DNA from: Bacteroidales bacterium
Lineage (GTDB): Bacteria; Bacteroidota; Bacteroidia; Bacteroidales; Tenuifilaceae
Length of the DNA stretch: 8,944 bases
Direction: 5' to 3'
Assembly: GCA_008933525.1 (NCBI GenBank)
Contig: WBUV01000097.1
Coordinates: 1-8,944 of the forward strand
Part shown: one piece after another, positions 1-7,316 of the stretch
Layout: every line of letters starts with the position of its first letter
Position numbering within the stretch: position 1 is the stretch's first letter
Program-made: the position numbers and the translations under genes
The notes under the pieces: model-generated
Told to the model about the DNA's origin: nothing
Database searches by the model: none
Seen by the model: the letters and a program-made list of their open reading frames with translations, nothing else

Positions 1-4
1 AAGT

Positions 5-1312
5 TTATAGGCTTTTTAGTTTCTCATTTGTCTCTTGATACTTCTTATTCATCTCATCGCTTTCGCTTCTGAATCTGAAATAGATATTTTTAAGAGCTTC
101 GAGAACTTCTTTGCTGTTAGAATTAATTTCTAATGCTTTTTCCATATATGGTAAAGATTTTCTAAACTCTACATTTGCCTTTGCCATTAAAGCGTCATAT
201 TTATCAACTTCACGAGCTGGAACTTTATTAGCTTCTTCAACAAACTTAACACCATTGTTAAAGTATAAAGCTCCTAAGTTATAATAAGCATCGAAGAATT
301 TTGGGTCAATTTCAATAGCCTTAATATATGATTTTGTAGCCTCCTCCACATCGTTCAATTTATCATGTAAAGTACCTTTAGCAAAATAAAGAGATGCATT
401 ATTAGGGTCATCGCTTAAGGCCTTCTCCATGTAAACTAAAATTTTAGAGGGATCATCGCCTTTATTAATATAATGATTGATAAGGCTGAATAGAATATTT
501 GGGTTCTTTGGGAATTTAGTAAATCCTTCTTCCAAGTATTTAACAGCATCATCGGCTTTTTCTAATGATTTATATGCCTCATACATATTGTAATAAGCAG
601 CACCCTCTGAAGTGAAGTTCAAAGCAATAGCTTCTTTGTAATAAGTAATTGCATTCTCATAATCACCTGCCAATTGAGCCGATAACGCAGCGTAATAAAA
701 TATTGCCGTGTCCTTATGATTCAATTGGGGCATTTGTCCTACTTCAATTACACGTTTAAAGTTATTATAAGCACCCTTATAATCTTTCTGAGCATAGCTA
801 TTGGAACCTTCGTTCACATAAAACCCTTTGAGTTTACTCAAAATTTCTTGATGCTTTTTAATCTTTTTGCCATTCACATCAATCTCAATAGCCTTTTTGA
901 TGCCTTCGAAAGAAAGATCTAGTGGATTGGCTAGAATTGGCTTGGTAACCTCCCAGCGCTCTAATTTTCCACCAGCAAAGTAGAATGTTACCCTTTCCAT
1001 TACATATTTATCAACAGCAACTCCTTCTACCTCTTCTTGTGTTTGAGAAAGAGGTTTACCTACTACAAGCATAAATGTTTGTGGATCCATATTAACATAT
1101 GCTCTTAAAAGTTGAGCATCATAAACGTCCATCATAAGTTCAGAACGAGAAATCCATGTTGCATCTTTGATACTTTTCTTCGGATCTTGAATTTCCGCAT
1201 TGCTCTTTTCAATTTTCTTCAAGTAACTGTCAAAGTTGATTTCTTTGCTAGTTTGAGCAAAAATCATACTGACAGTCAAAACTAGAGTTAAACTCAAAAT
1301 TATTCTCTTCAT
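5..1312 (-). CDS. Exported tetratricopeptide-repeat (TPR) protein encoded downstream of gyrA
   Basis: The product is 435 residues when started at the ATG at 1312. I chose that start because it gives a clean Sec signal peptide: MKR, a hydrophobic run (residues 4-18), then FA|Q with likely cleavage after A19. Longer in-frame starts (ATG at 1378, TTG at 1381) overlap the end of gyrA and bury the signal. Residues 21-160 show no TPR pattern and I do not recognise them. Residues 163-400 hold about six TPR units with the usual small and aromatic spacing (for example around 168-190, 205-232, 238-265, 305-335, 340-352). The last unit is interrupted by a charged insert at about 354-380. TPR arrays bind other proteins, so an envelope or periplasmic scaffold is the likely role, but the partner is unknown. 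No lipobox cysteine or outer-membrane domain is visible. The gene starts 31 bases after the gyrA stop on the same strand, which suggests co-transcription. Nothing links it mechanistically to gyrase. Confidence 0.88.
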   Translation of the reverse strand: MKRIILSLTLVLTVSMIFAQTSKEINFDSYLKKIEKSNAEIQDPKKSIKDATWISRSELMMDVYDAQLLRAYVNMDPQTFMLVVGKPLSQTQEEVEGVAVDKYVMERVTFYFAGGKLERWEVTKPILANPLDLSFEGIKKAIEIDVNGKKIKKHQEILSKLKGFYVNEGSNSYAQKDYKGAYNNFKRVIEVGQMPQLNHKDTAIFYYAALSAQLAGDYENAITYYKEAIALNFTSEGAAYYNMYEAYKSLEKADDAVKYLEEGFTKFPKNPNILFSLINHYINKGDDPSKILVYMEKALSDDPNNASLYFAKGTLHDKLNDVEEATKSYIKAIEIDPKFFDAYYNLGALYFNNGVKFVEEANKVPAREVDKYDALMAKANVEFRKSLPYMEKALEINSNSKEVLEALKNIYFRFRSESDEMNKKYQETNEKLKSL

Positions 1313-1343
1313 CTCGATAAATTTATTAAAATTAGTATTGGGT

Positions 1344-3845
1344 TTATTCTTCAGTATTATCTGTGTTATCAATTTCATCAATTATTTGATCTTCTCTATC
1401 TTCGTCGGAAGATTCAACATTGGCAATCGCTGCAATTGAATCATTCTTTTTAAGGTTTATTAATTTGACACCTTGAGTTGCTCTTCCGGTGACTCTTAGT
1501 TCACTCACTCGTAATCTTATAGTTAAACCGCTTCGGTTAATAATCATTAGATCGCTATTCTCGTCCACAACCTTGATGCTAATCAATTTGCCCGTTTTTG
1601 GGGATATTCCAATGGTTTTTACGCCTTTCCCTCCCCTATTTGTTACTCTATAATCTTCGAGATCAGAACGTTTACCGAAGCCATTTTCTGATACAACTAA
1701 AATGTCCTTCTGTTCATTTTCTTCAACACAAACCATGCCAATCACTTCATCGCCCTTGGATAGTGACATTCCGCGTACTCCGCTGCCTGTTCTTCCAATA
1801 GCTCTAACAAGTTTTTCAGGGAAACGTATTGCCTTACCATCCTTTGCAGCTAGTAAAATATGATTATTTCCATTGGTTAGGCATGCCTCTATTAATTGGT
1901 CACCTTCCTTAATGGTAATAGCCATTACGCCATTCTGACGTGGTCGACTATAAGCCTCTAACGAAGTTTTCTTTATTGTTCCTTGCTTTGTACAAAGTAC
2001 AATGAAGTTATTCTGAATATATTCAGTATCAGTTAATCGCTTAACGTTAATATATGCTCTAACGACATCATCATTTTCGATGTTGATGAGATTTTGAATA
2101 GCCCGACCTTTTGAAGCCTTTGTGCCTTCAGGTATTTCGTAAACTTTTAACCAGAAACACTTTCCTTTTTCAGTGAAGAATAGCATTGTATTATGCATTG
2201 TGGCGATGTACATATGCTCAATAAAATCTTCATCGCGAGTTGTACTACCCTTTGCTCCTACGCCACCTCTTGATTGTGCTCTATACTCGTATAGTGGAGT
2301 TCTCTTAATGTATCCCATTCGGGATATAGTAATTACAACCTCTTCATCAGCATAAAAATCCTCGGGATTAAATTCCTCTGCATCTGGGATAATATCTGTT
2401 TTGCGAGAATCTCCATATTTTTCCTTCATTTCAAGAAGCTCATCCTTGATAATTTTCATTTGAAGAGCCTCATCCAGCAATATTGACTTTAAGTAATCAA
2501 TTAATTTGAGCAACTCATTATATTCATCCTTAACCTTATCGCGCTCAAGTCCAGTTAGATTTCTCAACCTCATCTCAATAATAGCTTGAGACTGAAGATC
2601 GGAAAGGCTAAAGCGTTCCATTAGTTTTTCTTTTGCCTCAGCAGGTGATTGAGCTGAACGAATAAGGCTAATCACTTCATCGATATGATCAATTGCAATA
2701 AGCAGACCTTCAAGTATATGCGCACGTTTTTCGGCTTCGCCTAACTCAAACCTAGCCCTTCTTAGAATCACGTTATGACGATGCTTGATGAATTGAGTGA
2801 TTAGATCCTTTATATTCAGGAGTTTTGGTCTACCATCAACTAGCGCAATATTGTTTATGGCAAAGGTAGATTGAAGTTGAGAATGTTTAAATAAGTTATT
2901 TAAGACAACATTAGCAACAGACTCTTTTTTAAGTATTATTACTACGCGAGTACCTTCTCTATCGGATTCATCGTTGATATAGCTAATGCCATCAATTTTC
3001 TTTTCGTTAATAAGGTCAGCGATTTTCTTTATCATTTCTGCCTTGTTAACCATATAGGGAATCTCAGTAATAATAATTTTGGAACGCCCAGAATCTGTTT
3101 GTTCAACCTCGGTTTTAGACCTAATAACAACTTTTCCCTTTCCAGTATGATATGCGTCCTTAACTCCTTGATAACCATAAATTACGGCACCTGTAGGAAA
3201 ATCTGGACCTTTAATATACTTGCACAATGAATCTATATCAATCTCAGGATTATCAATAGTAGCACAAATAGCATCAACCACTTCACAAAGATTATGTGGA
3301 GGCATACTGGTGGCCATACCAACAGCAATACCTGATGAGCCATTCACTAAAAGAAGAGGAATTTTTGTTGGAAGAACCGTGGGTTCTTCGAGAGTATCGT
3401 CAAAGTTTAATCTAAAATCAACAGTATCTTTATCAAGATCCGCTAATGCTTCCTCAGCTATTTTTGTTAAGCGAGCTTCTGTGTAACGCATGGCAGCGGG
3501 ACTGTCTCCATCAACAGATCCGAAGTTACCTTGTCCATCAACAAGAGGATAACGCATCGACCATACTTGTGCCATTCTAACCATTGCATCATACACAGAG
3601 GAATCGCCATGTGGATGATATTTTCCAAGTACCTCTCCTACAATACGTGCAGACTTTTTGAATGGCTTTCCTGCATTTAAACCCAGGTCTGACATTCCAA
3701 ATAAAACCCTTCTATGAACAGGTTTTAGCCCATCTCTAACATCAGGAAGTGCTCTAGAAACAATTACAGACATCGAATAGTCGATGTATGAAGATTTCAT
3801 CTCTTCCTCAATGTTTATTTGAATAATTTTTTCTCCTTCAGCCAT
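1344..3845 (-). CDS. gyrA: DNA gyrase subunit A
   Basis: This is the breakage-reunion subunit of the type IIA topoisomerase that introduces negative supercoils with GyrB, in the cytoplasm on DNA. The 833 residues are complete and within the usual family length. The catalytic tyrosine is Y121 in the [10 protein letters not shown] motif. The winged-helix region carries [10 protein letters not shown] (77-86), with Ser82 and Asp86 at the positions of E. coli Ser83 and Asp87, so the classic quinolone-resistance changes are absent. The coiled-coil and tower region runs to about 500. The C-terminal beta-pinwheel (about 505-810) shows six blade motifs near 524, 578, 633, 685, 736 and 786. The GyrA box in blade 1 reads QSRGGVG (524-530), which argues for GyrA over ParC although it departs from canonical QRRGGKG. 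The tail (811-833) is strongly acidic. The ATG at 3845 gives the standard N-terminus ([27 protein letters not shown]). I see no convincing promoter on this strand. Confidence 0.97.
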   Translation of the reverse strand: MAEGEKIIQINIEEEMKSSYIDYSMSVIVSRALPDVRDGLKPVHRRVLFGMSDLGLNAGKPFKKSARIVGEVLGKYHPHGDSSVYDAMVRMAQVWSMRYPLVDGQGNFGSVDGDSPAAMRYTEARLTKIAEEALADLDKDTVDFRLNFDDTLEEPTVLPTKIPLLLVNGSSGIAVGMATSMPPHNLCEVVDAICATIDNPEIDIDSLCKYIKGPDFPTGAVIYGYQGVKDAYHTGKGKVVIRSKTEVEQTDSGRSKIIITEIPYMVNKAEMIKKIADLINEKKIDGISYINDESDREGTRVVIILKKESVANVVLNNLFKHSQLQSTFAINNIALVDGRPKLLNIKDLITQFIKHRHNVILRRARFELGEAEKRAHILEGLLIAIDHIDEVISLIRSAQSPAEAKEKLMERFSLSDLQSQAIIEMRLRNLTGLERDKVKDEYNELLKLIDYLKSILLDEALQMKIIKDELLEMKEKYGDSRKTDIIPDAEEFNPEDFYADEEVVITISRMGYIKRTPLYEYRAQSRGGVGAKGSTTRDEDFIEHMYIATMHNTMLFFTEKGKCFWLKVYEIPEGTKASKGRAIQNLINIENDDVVRAYINVKRLTDTEYIQNNFIVLCTKQGTIKKTSLEAYSRPRQNGVMAITIKEGDQLIEACLTNGNNHILLAAKDGKAIRFPEKLVRAIGRTGSGVRGMSLSKGDEVIGMVCVEENEQKDILVVSENGFGKRSDLEDYRVTNRGGKGVKTIGISPKTGKLISIKVVDENSDLMIINRSGLTIRLRVSELRVTGRATQGVKLINLKKNDSIAAIANVESSDEDREDQIIDEIDNTDNTEE

Positions 3846-3918
3846 AGTATATTTATATCTGCCTATATATTAATACATTATCAGTTAATATTCGTTTTTT
3901 TGAATTGGCTAAAATAGC

Positions 3919-3945
3919 AAATAATCTCCAATTAATTGGATTATT
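3919..3945. repeat. Perfect 14-base palindrome with imperfect flanking arms between gyrA and clpC
   Basis: TCCAATTAATTGGA at 3927-3940 is a perfect palindrome. Outside it, AAATAA (3919-3924) and TTATT (3941-3945) extend the symmetry after a two-base interruption on the left. A further AATTGG half-site at 3903-3908 lies 31 bases, about three helical turns, from the AATTGG half at 3934-3939. The position in the 217-base divergent region suggests an operator acting on gyrA, clpC or both. The symmetry is seen directly. The operator role is inference, and no regulator family is recognised. Confidence 0.5.
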
Positions 3946-3990
3946 GGGGAACTACTTTTCAACATGCTAGAAGATTAAATATTTATTAAA

Positions 3991-4014
3991 AAATGCTGAT
4001 TTTTATCAACATTT
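3991..4014. repeat. Imperfect inverted repeat just upstream of the clpC promoter candidate
   Basis: The arms AAATGCTGAT (3991-4000) and ATCAACATTT (4005-4014) match over nine of ten positions around a TTTT spacer. No T-run follows on the plus strand, so it is not a good terminator. It ends two bases before the candidate -33 element of clpC, a position that suits a regulator site. The symmetry is observed; the function is inferred. Confidence 0.4.
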
Positions 4015-4016
4015 CG

Positions 4017-4047
4017 TTTGTAATTCCGTTAATGACTATTACTTTAG
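4017..4047 (+). promoter_or_regulatory. Candidate Bacteroidota-type promoter for clpC
   Basis: TTTG at 4017-4020 fits the -33 element. After 19 bases comes TACTTTAG at 4040-4047, which matches the -7 consensus TAnnTTTG at five of six defined positions. Transcription would start near 4053, leaving about 10 bases before the ATG at 4063 or about 22 before the ATG at 4075. The call rests on consensus and spacing only. Such AT-rich matches can arise by chance. Confidence 0.4.
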
Positions 4048-4062
4048 TATTCGATTTTAATT

Positions 4063-6618
4063 ATGCCGTATTATATGAATCAAAAATTTTCCCAAAAAAT
4101 CAAAGATGTTCTTGCTTATAGCCGCGAAGAGGCTCTACGACTCGGCAATAATGCAATCAATCCCGATCATCTTTTCTTAGGTATTCTTCGTGATGGCGAA
4201 GGCGAAGCCATAAACCTTCTCCTTTCGCAAGGAGTTGATTTAAGTGATTTAAAAAAACGAGTAGATAAGCATTTACTTCAATTGTCGGACAGAAATGATA
4301 ATATCAATGATTCCTCTGATATTGTTATTTTTAAATCAGCAGAAAGAGCTTTGAAAGTTGTTTTTCTTGAGGCACGATCTCTTAAAAGTGATACGATAAA
4401 CACTGCGCATCTTTTGCTTGCCATACTAAAGGACGAAACAAACTTTATTACTCAACTTCTTTTTGAAAGAAATATTAGTTACGATACAGTTCGAAAGAAC
4501 TTAACGATTCTAAACTCCGACGACAAAGGAGATTTTGGTGGTGGAGAAGATGAAGAGAATGAAAGTGGGATGTTTGGAAATATGGGCAAGCAAAATCAAC
4601 CTGCTAGCGGTAAGCCATCGTCAGACACTCCTGTTCTGGACAATTTCGGCATTGACCTTACAAAAGCTGCAGAAGAAGGTAGATTGGACCCAATTATTGG
4701 TCGCGAAAGAGAAATTGAACGTATTGCACAGATATTAAGCCGTAGAAAAAAGAATAATCCTATACTTATTGGCGAGCCAGGTGTTGGAAAGTCTGCAATT
4801 GCAGAGGGTTTGGCACTTAGAATTGTGAAACGCAAAGTTTCAAGGGTGCTTTTCAATAAAAGAGTGGTTACGCTAGATTTAGCATCGATTGTTGCCGGAA
4901 CAAAGTACCGTGGACAGTTTGAGGAGCGTATGAAAGCTATCCTAAATGAATTATCACGAACCAACAATATCATCCTTTTTATTGATGAAATTCATACTAT
5001 TGTTGGTGCAGGAGGAGCAACAGGTTCGCTCGATGCAGCCAATATGCTAAAACCCGCCCTTGCTCGTGGTGAACTTCAATGTATTGGTGCAACTACGCTT
5101 GATGAGTACCGTGAACATATTGAAAAGGATGGTGCACTAGAGCGTCGTTTCCAAAAGGTAATGGTAGAACCTACCTCTCCTGAGGAAACTGTTGAAATTC
5201 TCAACAATATTAAAGAACGCTACGAAGACCATCACAATGTAGTATACACTCCGGACGCCATTGATGCTTGTGTAAAACTTACAATGCGCTACATCTCCGA
5301 TAGACATTTACCTGATAAGGCTATTGATGCATTGGATGAGTCGGGCTCAAGAGTTCATATTTCAAATATTAAGGTTCCTGAAAACATCATCAACCTTGAA
5401 AAATCGATTGAGGAAGCCAAGAAGGAGAAATTAAAAGCTGTTAAGAATCAACAGTTTGAGTTAGCGGCAAATCTTCGAGATAAAGAAAAAAGACTTATTG
5501 AGCAGCTTGAGGATGAGCAGTCGCGCTGGGAAAAAGAACTTGCAAAACACCGAGAAACTGTTGATGCTGAAAAAGTTGCTGAGGTTGTTGCAATGATGAC
5601 AGGTGTTCCTGTTCAACGAATTGCTCAAGCAGAGGGAACAAGACTCCTTAAGATGGCTGATGAATTGAAGGGCTCGGTAATTGGACAGGATGAAGCAATT
5701 TCTAAAATAGTTAGGGCAATTCAACGAAATAGAGCTGGACTTAAAGACCCCAATAAACCAATCGGAACATTCGTATTCTTAGGCCCTACAGGTGTTGGTA
5801 AAACTCAACTGGCAAAAGTTCTTGCTAAATATCTGTTCGATACAACCGATAACCTTATCAGAATAGATATGAGTGAGTATATGGAAAAGTTCTCCGTTTC
5901 GAGGCTTGTAGGAGCGCCTCCAGGGTACATCGGATACGAGGAAGGTGGTCAACTAACAGAAAAAGTTCGTAGAAAACCATACTCTGTTGTGTTGCTCGAT
6001 GAGGTTGAGAAAGCTCACCCCGATGTTTTCCATATTTTACTTCAAGTGCTCGACGAAGGTCAACTCACCGATAGTTTAGGTCGTAGGGTAGATTTTAAGA
6101 ACACCATTATCATAATGACCTCAAACATTGGATCTAGAGAACTAAAGGATTTTGGACAAGGTGTGGGATTTGCTACTAAAGCTAAGGAAGAATCGGCCAA
6201 TGAGTACTCAAAAAGCATTATTCAGAAAGCTCTCAAAAAAGCGTTTGCCCCTGAGTTTTTGAACCGTATTGACGATATTGTTATGTTCAACGCATTAACT
6301 CGCAGCGATATTCACAAAATCATTGATATTGAGCTCAAAGGACTTTACGATAGAATTTACGCTTTAGGCTATAGCATTAAAATATCGCCTGCTGCAAAGG
6401 ATTTTATTACGGAGAAAGGCTACGACATACAATACGGTGCACGTCCGTTGAAACGTGCAATCCAAAAATACCTTGAAGACCCAATGGCCGAGTCTATTAT
6501 TAAAAGCGATATAAAGGCAGGAAACGTAATTTCCATTGGGTTTAACAAGAAAAAGGATGAAATCACCATTAAGGTTCTTAAGGGCGAGGAAGAGCCTGTT
6601 AATCCTGATGAAGAATAG
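4063..6618 (+). CDS. clpC: ATP-dependent Clp protease ATP-binding subunit ClpC
   Basis: This is a cytoplasmic Hsp100 unfoldase that feeds substrates to ClpP. The 851 residues show, in order: a double Clp N-domain (about 6-150); a Gly/Ser/acidic linker (about 152-190); the first AAA+ module with Walker A GEPGVGKS (237-244), pore loop KYRG (281-284) and Walker B LFIDE (305-309); a middle coiled coil with a UVR-type motif QQFELAANLRD (463-473); and the second AAA+ module with Walker A GPTGVGKT (574-581), pore loop GYIGY (621-625), Walker B LLDE (644-647), arginine finger NRID (734-737) and sensor 2 GARPLKR (792-798). VGF at 701-703 sits in the ClpP-docking loop, and the short UVR-bearing middle domain separates it from ClpB. 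F465 matches the middle-domain phenylalanine that holds Bacillus ClpC in its resting state. The start is uncertain. Family members usually have the FS of the N-domain about five residues in, which fits the ATG at 4075 (MNQKFSQK) better than 4063. The longer form is given here. Confidence 0.96.
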   Translation: MPYYMNQKFSQKIKDVLAYSREEALRLGNNAINPDHLFLGILRDGEGEAINLLLSQGVDLSDLKKRVDKHLLQLSDRNDNINDSSDIVIFKSAERALKVVFLEARSLKSDTINTAHLLLAILKDETNFITQLLFERNISYDTVRKNLTILNSDDKGDFGGGEDEENESGMFGNMGKQNQPASGKPSSDTPVLDNFGIDLTKAAEEGRLDPIIGREREIERIAQILSRRKKNNPILIGEPGVGKSAIAEGLALRIVKRKVSRVLFNKRVVTLDLASIVAGTKYRGQFEERMKAILNELSRTNNIILFIDEIHTIVGAGGATGSLDAANMLKPALARGELQCIGATTLDEYREHIEKDGALERRFQKVMVEPTSPEETVEILNNIKERYEDHHNVVYTPDAIDACVKLTMRYISDRHLPDKAIDALDESGSRVHISNIKVPENIINLEKSIEEAKKEKLKAVKNQQFELAANLRDKEKRLIEQLEDEQSRWEKELAKHRETVDAEKVAEVVAMMTGVPVQRIAQAEGTRLLKMADELKGSVIGQDEAISKIVRAIQRNRAGLKDPNKPIGTFVFLGPTGVGKTQLAKVLAKYLFDTTDNLIRIDMSEYMEKFSVSRLVGAPPGYIGYEEGGQLTEKVRRKPYSVVLLDEVEKAHPDVFHILLQVLDEGQLTDSLGRRVDFKNTIIIMTSNIGSRELKDFGQGVGFATKAKEESANEYSKSIIQKALKKAFAPEFLNRIDDIVMFNALTRSDIHKIIDIELKGLYDRIYALGYSIKISPAAKDFITEKGYDIQYGARPLKRAIQKYLEDPMAESIIKSDIKAGNVISIGFNKKKDEITIKVLKGEEEPVNPDEE

Positions 6619-6640
6619 ACCCACTATTAATCAACATATT

Positions 6641-6673
6641 AAACTGCATCATTTTTTTGATGCAGTTTTTTTT
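6641..6673 (+). terminator. Intrinsic terminator of clpC
   Basis: AAACTGCATCA (6641-6651) pairs perfectly with TGATGCAGTTT (6658-6668) around a loop of six T. A run of eight T ends at 6673. It lies 22 bases after the clpC stop, so clpC is probably monocistronic and tpx needs its own promoter. Confidence 0.92.
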
Positions 6674-6746
6674 GTTATTAAGTGAACAATTTAAACTAAA
6701 ACTGTGTTAACTTTCTAAATAAATAATCAACTAATAATTTTAGAAT

Positions 6747-7247
6747 ATGACTGTAAAATTTGGACCAAACCCAGTAAGCCTTTTTGGTGAGGTAGTTAAA
6801 GTTGGTGCGAAAGCACCAGAGTTCTCAGCCATCGACACATCTCTAAAGCCAGTTGGGCTGAACGATTTCAAAGGAAAAGTAAAACTTATATCGATATTTC
6901 CATCGATAGATACTAGCGTATGCTCAGTTCAAAACCATAAATTCAATAAGGAAGCGGCATCGTACGGCGACAAGGTTGTATTTATAGCAATGTCGATGGA
7001 CTTACCTTTTGCTTTAAAGCGTTTCTGCGGAGCTGAAGGAATCAACAACCTGGTAACTCTATCGGACCATAAAGACGCTGATTTTGGTAAGAAATATGGC
7101 TATTTAATTGATGCCTTAAGACTTCTAGCTAGAGGTGTTGTAATCATTGATAAGGACGATGTTGTTAGGTATGTTGAAGTTGTTCCTGAAGTTGGCCAAG
7201 AGCCAAACTACGACGAGGCTTTAAAAGCCATTAAATCGCTAGTTTAA
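6747..7247 (+). CDS. tpx: Thiol peroxidase (atypical 2-Cys peroxiredoxin, Tpx family)
   Basis: Tpx reduces hydrogen peroxide and organic hydroperoxides using electrons from thioredoxin. The 166 residues equal the normal family length. The thioredoxin-fold active site has the peroxiredoxin pattern P52-x3-T56-x2-C59, with C59 as peroxidatic cysteine. C94 in KRFCG is the resolving cysteine at the Tpx-specific spacing, which forms an intramolecular disulfide. R129 in LLARGVVIID matches the conserved active-site arginine. There is no signal peptide, so it acts in the cytoplasm; in some bacteria Tpx is periplasmic. The gene stands alone between two intrinsic terminators. The 73 bases between the clpC terminator and the ATG must hold its promoter, but I found no match with both elements at proper spacing. 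The only -7-like string, TAACTTTC at 6708-6715, lacks an upstream partner. No Shine-Dalgarno sequence is visible and the start context is A/T-rich. Confidence 0.95.
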   Translation: MTVKFGPNPVSLFGEVVKVGAKAPEFSAIDTSLKPVGLNDFKGKVKLISIFPSIDTSVCSVQNHKFNKEAASYGDKVVFIAMSMDLPFALKRFCGAEGINNLVTLSDHKDADFGKKYGYLIDALRLLARGVVIIDKDDVVRYVEVVPEVGQEPNYDEALKAIKSLV

Positions 7248-7266
7248 ACAATCTACGATAAAGCAG

Positions 7267-7297
7267 AAATGCATTGGAATTATCCAATGCATTTTTT
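7267..7297 (+). terminator. Intrinsic terminator of tpx
   Basis: AAATGCATTGGA (7267-7278) pairs perfectly with TCCAATGCATTT (7283-7294) around the loop ATTA. A run of six T (7292-7297) follows. It lies 19 bases after the tpx stop. The same hairpin read on the minus strand is followed by few T, so it would be a weaker stop for the convergent gene that ends at 7317. Confidence 0.9.
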
Positions 7298-7316
7298 GTA
7301 TAGTGTACGTATTCTT

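Noticed and set aside
1313..1381. Longer N-terminus for the TPR protein, starting at TTG 1381 or ATG 1378 inside gyrA.
   Set aside because: The extra residues are encoded by the gyrA tail in another frame and would precede a normal signal peptide. The ATG at 1312 gives a standard export signal.
1344..3845. ParC (topoisomerase IV) or a quinolone-resistant gyrA.
   Set aside because: A six-bladed pinwheel with a GyrA-box-like motif and the [10 protein letters not shown] context fit GyrA. The serine and aspartate of the quinolone region are unchanged.
3846..4062. Small RNA, riboswitch or hidden gene in the gyrA-clpC interval.
   Set aside because: No open frame with coding character, no terminator and no known riboswitch pattern is present. 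The symmetry is better read as DNA-level sites.
4596..4973. Minus-strand open frame of 125 codons inside clpC.
   Set aside because: It lies wholly over the first AAA+ module of clpC and shows no family motif. It is a shadow of the coding strand.
6364..6624. Minus-strand open frame across the clpC 3' end.
   Set aside because: It overlaps the conserved end of the second ATPase module, and its translation shows no recognisable domain. No ribosome site or promoter supports it.
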